DNA of 64,000 bases, taken from contig JABUFC010000010.1 of the NCBI GenBank assembly GCA_013314715.1, positions 1-64,000 of the forward strand, in the 5' to 3' direction. The notes beneath the pieces are model-generated. The model saw only the letters and a program-made list of their open reading frames with translations, was not told where the DNA came from and ran no database searches. This DNA comes from Bacteroidales bacterium. GTDB lineage: Bacteria; Bacteroidota; Bacteroidia; Bacteroidales; GWA2-32-17. A program made the position numbers and the translations under genes. Below are positions 36,519 through 45,245 of the stretch, piece after piece (position 1 is the stretch's first letter; every line of letters starts with the position of its first letter).

Positions 36519-39500
36519 TCAACGGAGTAAATTTATTAAACCGTTCTTAGTCAATGTTTTATTACCATAAGTTATGGCTTTAACCGTATAAGCATAGGTA
36601 TCCATGTCTTGTTTCATTCCTTTAAATGTCCCATCCCATCCTTGATGCAAATCATCGGTTTCAAAAACACATTGTCCCCAGCGGTTAAATATTTTAAATT
36701 CTTGCAATTGTTTAATACCCCAACCACGCACATAAACCACATCGTTGTTGCCATCGCCATTGGGTGTGAAAGCAGTAGGTACGTCAATGCTATACTCTTC
36801 TTTCACTTCGATGTAAACGGTACCGGTAATTTGGAAACAATGCATAGAATCGGTTATAAGCACCGTATAGGTTGTATTTTGCAAAGGTTGAGCAATTGGG
36901 TTAGCACAGGTGGTACACGACAATCCTGTTGCAGGTGACCATTGATACGAAACTGTATTTTGATCAGAATTTGCCCATAAATTCACCTGTTCGCCAATAA
37001 TGATAGTTGTATCGGAACTATTATCAAGGCTTGGCTGTTGTTGAACAAATACCGATAACGATTGCGTGTTGCTACAGCCATAAGTATCATAAACAGTAGC
37101 CGTATATATTGTTGTACTGTCTGGTGAGGCATTGGGAAAATAAGAAGAAGGATTATCGAGGCCCTGAACAGGTTGCCAAATTATAGAATTTCCTCCCGAA
37201 GCCGATAACTGAACGCTGCTTCCATGACAAACTGCAACATCGTTTCCTAATTGGATTGTAGGCAATGGATATAAAATAAAAGGTTTTTTAATACTATCTA
37301 CACAGCCTATTTGACTTGTAACTACTAAATTTATGTAATAAGTCTGTTGTGTTTGCCCAGTATTAAAATAATAGTGTGAACTTGGTTGTTGTGCATTATC
37401 GCTGGAGCCATCGCCAAATGTCCAAACATAAGAGTCGGCTCCAGAACTACTGTTTGTAAAGCTCAAGGTAGCATGACCACAAGCAACACTATCGGAACTT
37501 CCATTGTCTTGCACATAAGAAAAATCGGCAAATACCTGATGAACATGCAAGGTATCAAAGGCCGATTGACAACATGTAGCATCGCTACAATAAATTAACG
37601 AAGGCACAAAATAACCGTTTGAAGGATAATAGTTATAGGTATGGCTTGTAGGAATTCCGTTAGATGTAGCACCATCGCCAAAATCCCAATTATAAATTAA
37701 AATATTTTGATTTTGTGTTACATTGAAGTTAACTGTTGCACCTTTACAAATAATTGTATCACTCATGGTGATTTCAGTATAAGGACCACCTACCGTAATT
37801 AGCAATGAATCTTTGTCTTTACATCCAAAACTTGTAGTAGCTTCGAAACTCAACCAATAATTTCCAGGCTGCGTATAATTATGAAAAGGTGTTTGCTGAA
37901 AAGCCACTCCACCATCACCAAAATTCCAAAGCCATGTAGGATTAAAGATAGTATCGGTATTATTAAATATGGTTATTGGAAAGGGATAACAATTTGTATC
38001 GGCATCTAATACACTAAACTGCACATTCATATCTTGAACTTGAACATAGTTCTGCACAACAACAGTATCTTTACAGCCAGGTAGGCTATTTTCGACATAT
38101 AATGTAACAGTATACCTACCCGTATCGTTATATAAATGATTTGGATTAACAGCTATTTCTAAGCCACTTCCATCGCCATAATCCCACGCATATTGCGTAA
38201 TATTTGGAATGTTCGAGATAAAATGAATGGTATCACCTAAACAAAGTGTATTGTCGAGACTCGAAAAGTTTGCTTGTATAAGATCCGCTTGCAAATATGC
38301 ATTAGTTGCTTTATTAGCGTAACAACCTAAAGCATCTACAACAGTTAAATCTACCGAATAATACCCAGGATTTGATATAGAAAAGGTAGGATTTTGAGCC
38401 GTTGATGTTAAATTACCCGGATTTAAAGTCCATTGCCAAGCAACCAACGTTGTATCGGCATGGCTTGTATCGGTTAATAATACATTATAAGGAACACAAA
38501 AATGTAATGGATTGCCTGTAAAACCAGGTTGTGGATAAAATACTCTAATGGTAACCGAGTCGCTATCCACACATCCAATATTATTGGATACTATCAAATA
38601 AGCAGTTATGGTATCAGAATGATTAGGATAATTATGAAAAACATATTGATGCTGAATTAAACTATCTACCAAAAAATCGGTATAACTCATCGTATGCGCT
38701 GCACCGTCTCCATATACAAAGGTAATTTGATCAAAATCTTGTGTGTTTTCTGTATTCATATAAACATGATTAGGACATGTTGGGCTTGTAATTTGCAAAT
38801 TGGCTTTAATATCTTTTATTTTGAGTGAAAAATTTTCTTCCCAAAAACACCCTGAACTATCGTTGTAAGCAATAAAATGTATATCGTAATTGCCACGTGC
38901 CGGATAGGTAAACCAAACGGTATCACCCAACGAATAAACGGGAGTTGCAAATTTGGTAGAATCGTCGTAAACCCCATCGCCATCCATATCCCAATACCAA
39001 CGGTTGGCTTGTTTTATAAAAGGCATAATTGCTCCAATCAAATAAGGATTTTGACATCCAACCATAATAGTATCTATTGTTCCGGTATAAGGACCATTCA
39101 GCACAAAAATGGAATCAAGAATAAGTGTATCATAACATCCATTATGGTTTAACATATAAGTTAACGAAATATAACCATTCCCTTGAAATGTTATATCGGG
39201 ATGTTGTTCATTACTATTGCCTACCACTAAATTGCTATCGTTCATAAATTGCCAACTATATGAATCAATGTAATTTGAGTCTGTCGAAAGGCTTATAAAA
39301 TGAACCGTATCGTTAGCACATCCACCCGTATAGGTATAAGAAACTTGGGGATGTTGATGTTCACCCACTTGTATTTGCATATTAGTTGTTGCCGTACAAC
39401 CTAAATCGGTAGTAACAGTTAAAGTAACATTGAAAACACCCGTGTCGGCAAAAGTGTGATTGGGGTTTTGCAAGTTTGAGGTTTGTCCATCTCCAAAATC

Positions 39501-40916
39501 CCACAACCACGATGTAAAATGCGTATAATTAGTATTACACGAACTACCATCGGTAAAAGATACCGGCAACGGCTTGCATCCCTCCTTAGGAGTAGCCTCA
39601 AAATCGGCTACTGGCTTTTCAACAATAACGGGAGTAGGGTTTTGATATGCACCTTGACAACCATGATTATCGGTCATAATAAGGCTAACATAATAGGTTC
39701 CATTATCTTGATAAGAATGACTTGGATTTAGTCCTGTTCCATTAGAATTATCACCAAAATTCCATTGATACGAAGTTCCATTAGTATTTACAGGATTAAA
39801 CGTAATAGGATTACCACACGAAAAAGTTGGAGTAAAATTAAATTGTGCATTGGGAGCAGAGCGCACATAAATAGTGCGATAAGCAGTATCCTGACATGGA
39901 GTACCGGGAGCCGCTATCATCATCACAGTATAAGAGCCCGATGTTGTATAAGTGTGGCTTGGATTTGACAAAGTACTGGTTCCACCATCACCAAACGACC
40001 ACAATGCAGTTGTACCAGCATCGTTTATAAACTGAACAATCTGATTTACACAAACCGTATCGCCCAAATTCGTATGAAAAGCAGCATTTACACTACTAAT
40101 ATTGATATAATTAGTGTAAGTAGTATCGTTTGAACAACCATATTGATTGGTTACTTCTAACGACACCGAATAAGTTCCTGTTTGCGTATAAGTATGTGAA
40201 GGATTTTGAGCAGTAGAAGTAGTGCCATCGCCAAAATTCCATAAATAGGTAAGGGAGCCCATACCCGTACTTTGATTGTTAAAATTTACAGTAAATGGAG
40301 CCGTACAGTTCGATGTAAAATCAGCCGTAAAAGCAACCTGAGGAATAGACGATACAATTACAGCCCCCTGTTGTGTATATGTAGAATGACAGCCATGTCC
40401 ATCGGTAATTTGAAGAGAAACCCCGTAGCCTCCCGGCTGTGTATATTGATGATTAGGATTTTGCTGATTGGAATTTCCTCCATCGCCAAAATCCCATACA
40501 AAGCTTGTAATTACAGTATCACCAGGTTGAGAAGTATTGGTAAAATTTACATTCAGAGGAACGCACCCCATTGCTGGATTTAATGTAAAACTAGCAGAAG
40601 GGTTTTGAAAAATATGAATATAATTTGTACGAACCATAGTATCAGACTGGGTTCCATTCGAAACAATAAGCGTAACCGTATAAGTGCCAGGATTTACATA
40701 ATTAGCGGTAGGATTTTGTAAATTAGACGAATTACCATTTCCAAAATTCCATTGATAGGTTAATGTCCCTGTACCTGTCGAATTATTAATAAAAGATATG
40801 GTCATAGGTGCACACCCTTGTGTAGGGCTAGCAGTAAAACTTGCATTCACTTGTGCTTGAACCAAAGAAGCCAGTAATAAAATATGTAGAATTAAAATTA
40901 AAGTTTTATTCATCAT
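36519..40916 (-). CDS. Giant PKD-repeat surface protein with type B T9SS sorting domain
   Basis: A secreted protein of about 1465 residues. I start at the Met at 40916 (MMNKTLILILHILLLASLVQAQ), which begins a clean signal peptide; a longer frame to 40943 adds nine unrelated residues. About 14 PKD-like modules follow, most with the W.FGDG...NP.H.Y..G.Y.V.L signature. Two Ig-like SPDS/TTIYTATV-type modules come next. The C-terminal sorting domain of the gliding-motility-associated type is FTPNGDGNNDVVYVRGWGIKQLQEFKIFNRWG...WDGTFKG. It is exported by T9SS and is probably a surface adhesin or glycan-binding protein. The repeats are similar in DNA and may be prone to recombination. Confidence 0.93.
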   Translation of the reverse strand: MMNKTLILILHILLLASLVQAQVNASFTASPTQGCAPMTISFINNSTGTGTLTYQWNFGNGNSSNLQNPTANYVNPGTYTVTLIVSNGTQSDTMVRTNYIHIFQNPSASFTLNPAMGCVPLNVNFTNTSQPGDTVITSFVWDFGDGGNSNQQNPNHQYTQPGGYGVSLQITDGHGCHSTYTQQGAVIVSSIPQVAFTADFTSNCTAPFTVNFNNQSTGMGSLTYLWNFGDGTTSTAQNPSHTYTQTGTYSVSLEVTNQYGCSNDTTYTNYINISSVNAAFHTNLGDTVCVNQIVQFINDAGTTALWSFGDGGTSTLSNPSHTYTTSGSYTVMMIAAPGTPCQDTAYRTIYVRSAPNAQFNFTPTFSCGNPITFNPVNTNGTSYQWNFGDNSNGTGLNPSHSYQDNGTYYVSLIMTDNHGCQGAYQNPTPVIVEKPVADFEATPKEGCKPLPVSFTDGSSCNTNYTHFTSWLWDFGDGQTSNLQNPNHTFADTGVFNVTLTVTTDLGCTATTNMQIQVGEHQHPQVSYTYTGGCANDTVHFISLSTDSNYIDSYSWQFMNDSNLVVGNSNEQHPDITFQGNGYISLTYMLNHNGCYDTLILDSIFVLNGPYTGTIDTIMVGCQNPYLIGAIMPFIKQANRWYWDMDGDGVYDDSTKFATPVYSLGDTVWFTYPARGNYDIHFIAYNDSSGCFWEENFSLKIKDIKANLQITSPTCPNHVYMNTENTQDFDQITFVYGDGAAHTMSYTDFLVDSLIQHQYVFHNYPNHSDTITAYLIVSNNIGCVDSDSVTIRVFYPQPGFTGNPLHFCVPYNVLLTDTSHADTTLVAWQWTLNPGNLTSTAQNPTFSISNPGYYSVDLTVVDALGCYANKATNAYLQADLIQANFSSLDNTLCLGDTIHFISNIPNITQYAWDYGDGSGLEIAVNPNHLYNDTGRYTVTLYVENSLPGCKDTVVVQNYVQVQDMNVQFSVLDADTNCYPFPITIFNNTDTIFNPTWLWNFGDGGVAFQQTPFHNYTQPGNYWLSFEATTSFGCKDKDSLLITVGGPYTEITMSDTIICKGATVNFNVTQNQNILIYNWDFGDGATSNGIPTSHTYNYYPSNGYFVPSLIYCSDATCCQSAFDTLHVHQVFADFSYVQDNGSSDSVACGHATLSFTNSSSGADSYVWTFGDGSSDNAQQPSSHYYFNTGQTQQTYYINLVVTSQIGCVDSIKKPFILYPLPTIQLGNDVAVCHGSSVQLSASGGNSIIWQPVQGLDNPSSYFPNASPDSTTIYTATVYDTYGCSNTQSLSVFVQQQPSLDNSSDTTIIIGEQVNLWANSDQNTVSYQWSPATGLSCTTCANPIAQPLQNTTYTVLITDSMHCFQITGTVYIEVKEEYSIDVPTAFTPNGDGNNDVVYVRGWGIKQLQEFKIFNRWGQCVFETDDLHQGWDGTFKGMKQDMDTYAYTVKAITYGNKTLTKNGLINLLR

Positions 40917-40988
40917 TGTTGAAACGCTTAAAAAACAGTGCAATTTACAAAAAATATTTTACTCATCATTTTTTTTAAAAAAAACTAT

Positions 40989-40996
40989 TACTTTTG
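40989..40996 (+). promoter_or_regulatory. -7 box in front of the TPP riboswitch
   Basis: TACTTTTG matches TAnnTTTG and would start RNA near 41003, four bases before the riboswitch P1 stem. The position agreement supports the call even though no -33 TTG is evident. Confidence 0.6.
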
Positions 40997-41006
40997 CGAC
41001 ATACAT

Positions 41007-41093
41007 CAATGGGGTGCCTTAATACAACGGGCTGAGATCATACCCTTTGGACCGGGACGGGTAATGCCGAGCCGGGAACGAAGACTCCCATTG
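41007..41093 (+). promoter_or_regulatory. TPP (thiamine pyrophosphate) riboswitch
   Basis: The Thi-box core is readable: GGGGTGCC at the 5' side, CTGAGATCATACCC in the pyrimidine-sensing helix, and GGGTAATGCCGAGCC with GGGAACGAAG in the pyrophosphate-sensing part. P1 closes with CAATGGG (41007-41013) and CCCATTG (41087-41093). It lies in the leader of a TonB-dependent receptor, so TPP should lower receptor synthesis. A hairpin directly after P1 (GACAATT/AATTGTC, 41093-41112) may be the expression platform. It lacks a U run, so control is more likely translational. Confidence 0.93.
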
Positions 41094-41130
41094 ACAATTG
41101 TAAAAAATTGTCTAACTAAAAAAAGTTTTT

Positions 41131-43515
41131 ATGAAAAAGTTTAGTTTTTTATTTGCAGCTGTGTTTCTGCATGTTTATGCTTTTTGTCAATTTTCAATCA
41201 GCGGTAAAGTCGTTGACGAAAACAATCAACCGCTAAGTTTAGCAAATGTAATGCTCGAAAACACTTTTATTGGTACTTACACCGATGTAAATGGTGATTT
41301 TTTGCTTAAAAACGTAAAAAAAGGGAGCTACAATTTAAAAATTAGTTTTATTGGCTATGAAACCGTTCAACAAAAAATTGAAGTAAATGCAGACATTACC
41401 AATTTAAATGTCACTTTAAAAAAAGCAGCATACATAGCTGATGAAATCATTGTACAAGCTACTCGAAGCGACAAAACCATGAGTGCTAGTCAAAGCTCAT
41501 TAAGTAAAGAAGCCATACAGCAAAATAATCCGGTAAAAGACATCCCTTATCTGTTAAGCATGACTCCATCAGTGGTAACCACATCCGATGCAGGTATAGG
41601 GGTTGGCTACACAGGAATTTCGATTCGCGGAAGCGATGTACGCCGCATCAATGTTACCGTAAACGACATTCCCCTTAACGATGCCGAATCGCATGGTGTT
41701 TGGTGGGTCGATTTACCCGACATAGCCGCCTCTACCGACAACATCCAAATTCAAAGAGGAGTTGGCAGCTCAACCAATGGAGCTGGTGCCTTTGGGGCGT
41801 CTATCAATATGCAAACACTTACCCTAAATAAAGATCCCTTTGCCGCATTTGACATAAACTACGGCAGTTTTAATACTTCGCGTTTAATGCTTAATACAAG
41901 CACCGGTCTTATCAATAATCATTTCAATGTAGATTTACGACTTTCAAAAATACATTCCGATGGTTTTATTGACCGTGCATCAAGCGATTTAAAATCGTAT
42001 TACTTCGCCGCCGGATATTATGCAAAATCAACCATGATAAAATTTATTAATTTCTCAGGATACGAAAAAACCTATCAAGCATGGTACGGAGTTCCTAGCG
42101 ATTCTATAGAAACAAACCCTACATTCAATCCATACACGTACGATAATCAAACCGATAACTATTGGCAAAGCCACTACCAATTGCACATTACGCACGAGTT
42201 TTCTGAACACTGGAATACCCATACAGCTTTTCACTATACCAAAGGTAAAGGTTATTACGAAAGTTATAGAGAAAGCAAAAAATACTCGAGCTTTGGTTTA
42301 AACCCTATTATCATAGGAAACGATACCATAACAAGAAGCGATTTTGTTGACCAAAAATGGCTTGACAACGATTTTTATGGTATTGTAAGTTCATTTAACT
42401 ACCACAAAAAAAGTCTTTTTGCTACTCTTGGCTTAGGTGCTAATCGTTACGAAGGCAAACATTTTGGTGATATTATCTGGGCTAAAATAGTACCCGATAC
42501 AATGGCTCAAAGCACAAGTAAAAAATATCGTTGGTACAACGGAACCGGCGATAAAAAAGATTACAATATCTACGCAAAAGTTAATTATCACTTATTAGCC
42601 AACCTTTCTGTTTATGGTGACATACAATTTAGAGCCATTGATTATGCTATTGGTGGTATAGACGACGATTTAAGAGACATTACACAATCGAAACAATACC
42701 TATTTTTCAATCCTAAATGCGGGTTTAACTATAACATTAGCAACCAACAAACTATTTTTGCAACTTTTGCAGTAGCACATCGCGAACCCGAACGCTCTAA
42801 TTTTACCGATGCTGATTCTGGAAAAGTTCCCAAACCCGAAAAATTATTCGACTACGAACTTGCATATCAATTTAAAAACGAAAATATTTTTGTCGGTATT
42901 AACTTATTCTATATGAATTATCGCGACCAATTAGTTTTAACAGGAGCTATCAATAATGTAGGTAGTCCTATTATGACCAATGTTGAAAATAGTTATCGCA
43001 GAGGTATAGAGCTTGAATTTGGTATGAACATCACGAAAAAACTTCTTTGGAATTTCAATTTCACCACCAGTCAAAACAAAATAAAAGAATTTGTAGCTTA
43101 TTTTGACGACTGGGATACATGGGGTCAAAGAGATACCATTTTAAAAAACACCGATATTTCTTATTCGCCCAACAATATTTTTTCTAATCAATTTATATAC
43201 ATTCCTGTTCATGGTCTAAAATTGATGCTTCAAACTAAATTCGTCGATAAACAATATTTAGATAATACTCAAAATCCTGAAACGATGCTCGATTCTTATT
43301 TAGTTAACAACTTTACCGTAGAATATAACTTTAATACCAAATGGGCAAAAGAATGTAAATTTCAACTAACTGCCAATAATTTCTTAAATAATAAGGTTTA
43401 TATCAGCAATGGTTGGGCATATACTTATTATTCGGGCAATAAAAAGGAATATATGATAGGATATTATCCACAGGCTCCTTTTCATGTAACAGCAGGTTTT
43501 TCGATAAAATTCTAA
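41131..43515 (+). CDS. TonB-dependent outer-membrane receptor, predicted thiamine importer
   Basis: A 794-residue TonB-dependent receptor. Signal peptide (MKKFSFLFAAVFLHVYAFCQ), then a carboxypeptidase-D-like regulatory domain (ISGKVVDENNQPLSLANVMLENTFIGTYTDVNGDFLLKNVKKGSYNLKISFIGYE). A plug follows (about 130-240: SVVTTSDAGIGVGYTGISIRGSDVRRINVTVNDIPLNDAESHGVWWVDLPDIAASTDNIQIQRGVGSSTNGAGAFG), then a 22-strand-type barrel ending in FHVTAGFSIKF. The TPP riboswitch in its leader points to thiamine or a precursor as substrate. TPP-controlled receptors of this kind are known in Bacteroidota. The energising ExbB/ExbD genes at 24798-27012 could serve it. Confidence 0.9.
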   Translation: MKKFSFLFAAVFLHVYAFCQFSISGKVVDENNQPLSLANVMLENTFIGTYTDVNGDFLLKNVKKGSYNLKISFIGYETVQQKIEVNADITNLNVTLKKAAYIADEIIVQATRSDKTMSASQSSLSKEAIQQNNPVKDIPYLLSMTPSVVTTSDAGIGVGYTGISIRGSDVRRINVTVNDIPLNDAESHGVWWVDLPDIAASTDNIQIQRGVGSSTNGAGAFGASINMQTLTLNKDPFAAFDINYGSFNTSRLMLNTSTGLINNHFNVDLRLSKIHSDGFIDRASSDLKSYYFAAGYYAKSTMIKFINFSGYEKTYQAWYGVPSDSIETNPTFNPYTYDNQTDNYWQSHYQLHITHEFSEHWNTHTAFHYTKGKGYYESYRESKKYSSFGLNPIIIGNDTITRSDFVDQKWLDNDFYGIVSSFNYHKKSLFATLGLGANRYEGKHFGDIIWAKIVPDTMAQSTSKKYRWYNGTGDKKDYNIYAKVNYHLLANLSVYGDIQFRAIDYAIGGIDDDLRDITQSKQYLFFNPKCGFNYNISNQQTIFATFAVAHREPERSNFTDADSGKVPKPEKLFDYELAYQFKNENIFVGINLFYMNYRDQLVLTGAINNVGSPIMTNVENSYRRGIELEFGMNITKKLLWNFNFTTSQNKIKEFVAYFDDWDTWGQRDTILKNTDISYSPNNIFSNQFIYIPVHGLKLMLQTKFVDKQYLDNTQNPETMLDSYLVNNFTVEYNFNTKWAKECKFQLTANNFLNNKVYISNGWAYTYYSGNKKEYMIGYYPQAPFHVTAGFSIKF

Positions 43516-43521
43516 AAAACT

Positions 43522-43560
43522 TACCATACCCGTTAAGCTAAAAAATTAGCGGGTATGGTA
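43522..43560. terminator. Terminator between the TonB receptor and alanine dehydrogenase genes
   Basis: A long stem starting TACCATACCCG and ending CGGGTATGGTA lies between convergent genes. On the minus strand it is followed by six T; on the plus strand the tail is only moderately T-rich. Confidence 0.8.
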
Positions 43561-43576
43561 TTATACTTAAATCAAT

Positions 43577-44803
43577 TTAAAATGCAGCTAAAAGCAGGTC
43601 TATAGGTTTATATTGTAAATCGAATATTTCGCCAATATATGGATTGGTTAAAATACCATTAAAAACATACACCCCGTTTCTATAACCCTTATTTTGTTTA
43701 ATTAGGTTATTGATAGAGCCAGCATATCCCAAATCAAGGATTAATGGTGCCAGAATATTACTTAAAGCATATGAAGCAGTTCTCGAAACTCGAGAAGCAA
43801 TATTGGGCACCCCATAGTGAACAACTCCAAATTTTTCAAAAACCGGACTTGCATGAGTAGTTAATCGAGACGTTTCGATGCAACCTCCCTGATCAATGCT
43901 AATGTCAATAACCACACTACCCTTTTTCATCAGTTTAATCATTTCCTCTGTAACGTAAAAGCGAGGTCCTTGCTCCAAAACACGCAAAGCTCCAATCAGA
44001 ACATCGGCTGTTTTAAGAGCATTAGCTAAAACAACCGGATGAATAACCGATGTATAAATTCGTTGACCAATATTATTCTGTAATCGCTTAAGCTTATAAG
44101 CAGAAGTGTCGAAAATTTTAACAATAGCACCTAATCCAAGTGCCGTACGGGCAGCATATTCGCCTGCCGTTCCAGCGCCAAGTATCACAACTTCCGAAGG
44201 ATTGACCCCCGTAATACCTCCCAACATCTCGCCCTTGCCATGATGAGCATTACTTAAATATTCGGCGGCAATCAAAATCGACGTATTACCAGCAATTTCG
44301 CTCATACTGCGAACAATTGGGTAACAATCGTTTTCGTCTTTTAGATATTCAAAAGCAATACAAGTAACTCGTTTTTGTATTAAACGTTGAATGTAATCTC
44401 TATTTTTTGTATGAACATGAAGAATCGATAATAATATTTGTCCTTCGTGCATCAAGCCAATTTCGGCATCAGTAAGGGGTGAAACTTTTACTAGCACATC
44501 CGATTGAGCAAAAATTTCCTCTTTATTTTTTACAATAATAGCTCCAGCATCGCTAAATTGATGGTCGAAAAAATTAGCTGCCTTACCGGCATTCGATTGT
44601 ATTAGCACCTCATGACCATTATTTATGAGCAAATCGACCGTTAAAGGTGTAAGGGCAATACGATTCTCTTCGTTGCTTTCTTCTGCTGGAATACCTATTA
44701 CAAATCGTTTAGAGGGGTGTTTAAATGCTAATTTTTCTTCTTGCGTTAATAATTCGGTTACTCTTAAAGTATCTGATTTAATGGTTGTTTTTTTGGGCGT
44801 CAT
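43577..44803 (-). CDS. ald: Alanine dehydrogenase
   Basis: A 408-residue AlaDH/PNT family enzyme interconverting alanine and pyruvate with NAD. FVIGIPAEESNEENRIALTPLTVDLLINNGHEVLIQSNAG is the N-terminal signature. The NAD-binding part is VVILGAGTAGEYAARTALGLGAIVKIFDTS. The block VIDISIDQGGCIETSRLTTHASPVFEKFGVVHYGVPNIASRVSRTASYALSN is diagnostic for alanine dehydrogenase as opposed to transhydrogenase. About 30 extra residues precede the domain, a form usual in Bacteroidota. It is the last gene of the porW, porX, tsaE, ald group. Confidence 0.9.
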   Translation of the reverse strand: MTPKKTTIKSDTLRVTELLTQEEKLAFKHPSKRFVIGIPAEESNEENRIALTPLTVDLLINNGHEVLIQSNAGKAANFFDHQFSDAGAIIVKNKEEIFAQSDVLVKVSPLTDAEIGLMHEGQILLSILHVHTKNRDYIQRLIQKRVTCIAFEYLKDENDCYPIVRSMSEIAGNTSILIAAEYLSNAHHGKGEMLGGITGVNPSEVVILGAGTAGEYAARTALGLGAIVKIFDTSAYKLKRLQNNIGQRIYTSVIHPVVLANALKTADVLIGALRVLEQGPRFYVTEEMIKLMKKGSVVIDISIDQGGCIETSRLTTHASPVFEKFGVVHYGVPNIASRVSRTASYALSNILAPLILDLGYAGSINNLIKQNKGYRNGVYVFNGILTNPYIGEIFDLQYKPIDLLLAAF

Positions 44804-44822
44804 GTTATTTTTTTTTGAAGCT

Positions 44823-45245
44823 TTATACGTTTATACTAATATATCGGTTTCCTTTTTCATTTTGTTCTATAAAAATTTTTAAAAATGAATATTGATTTAA
44901 TATGGGCTCGGCAATTTCTGGCCACTCCATAAAACAATAATTTCCTGATGTAAGATAATCTTCGAAACCAATCTCTATCAACTCATGCAAATTGGATAAA
45001 CGATAAAAATCGAAATGATATATTTTTTCGTCATTAGGTAATGGATATTCGTTAACAATAGCAAATGTAGGGCTACTCGCTAATGTACTAGATCCCAATT
45101 GCTTTGCCAATTCGGCTATAAGTGTAGTCTTACCTACACCCATTTCGCCATAAAAAGCCCATATACGAAAATGATTTGCGAGTTTTATTATTTTTGTTGA
45201 GACTTCCGATATTTTATTTATATCGGTATATTCTATTCGAATCAT
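44823..45245 (-). CDS. tsaE: tRNA threonylcarbamoyladenosine biosynthesis ATPase TsaE
   Basis: A 140-residue P-loop ATPase with Walker A GEMGVGKT (33-40). SSPTFAIVNEYPLPNDEKIYHFDFYRLSNLHELIEIGFEDYLTSGNYCFMEWPEIAEPIL is the TsaE hallmark region. TsaE activates the TsaB-TsaD complex that makes t6A37 in ANN-decoding tRNAs. It overlaps porX by four bases (ATGA), so it is translated with it. Its linkage to T9SS regulators recurs in Bacteroidota and is probably only operon history. Confidence 0.95.
   Translation of the reverse strand: MIRIEYTDINKISEVSTKIIKLANHFRIWAFYGEMGVGKTTLIAELAKQLGSSTLASSPTFAIVNEYPLPNDEKIYHFDFYRLSNLHELIEIGFEDYLTSGNYCFMEWPEIAEPILNQYSFLKIFIEQNEKGNRYISINV

Noticed and set aside
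39419-39968. Several open frames opposite the PKD protein
   Set aside because: They are rich in Arg/Ile/Ser/Thr from reading the antisense of repeated PKD modules and have no family features.
40938-41144. 68-residue open frame on the plus strand before the TonB receptor
   Set aside because: It runs straight through the TPP riboswitch and its -7 box and has no family features, so it is a shadow of the RNA element.
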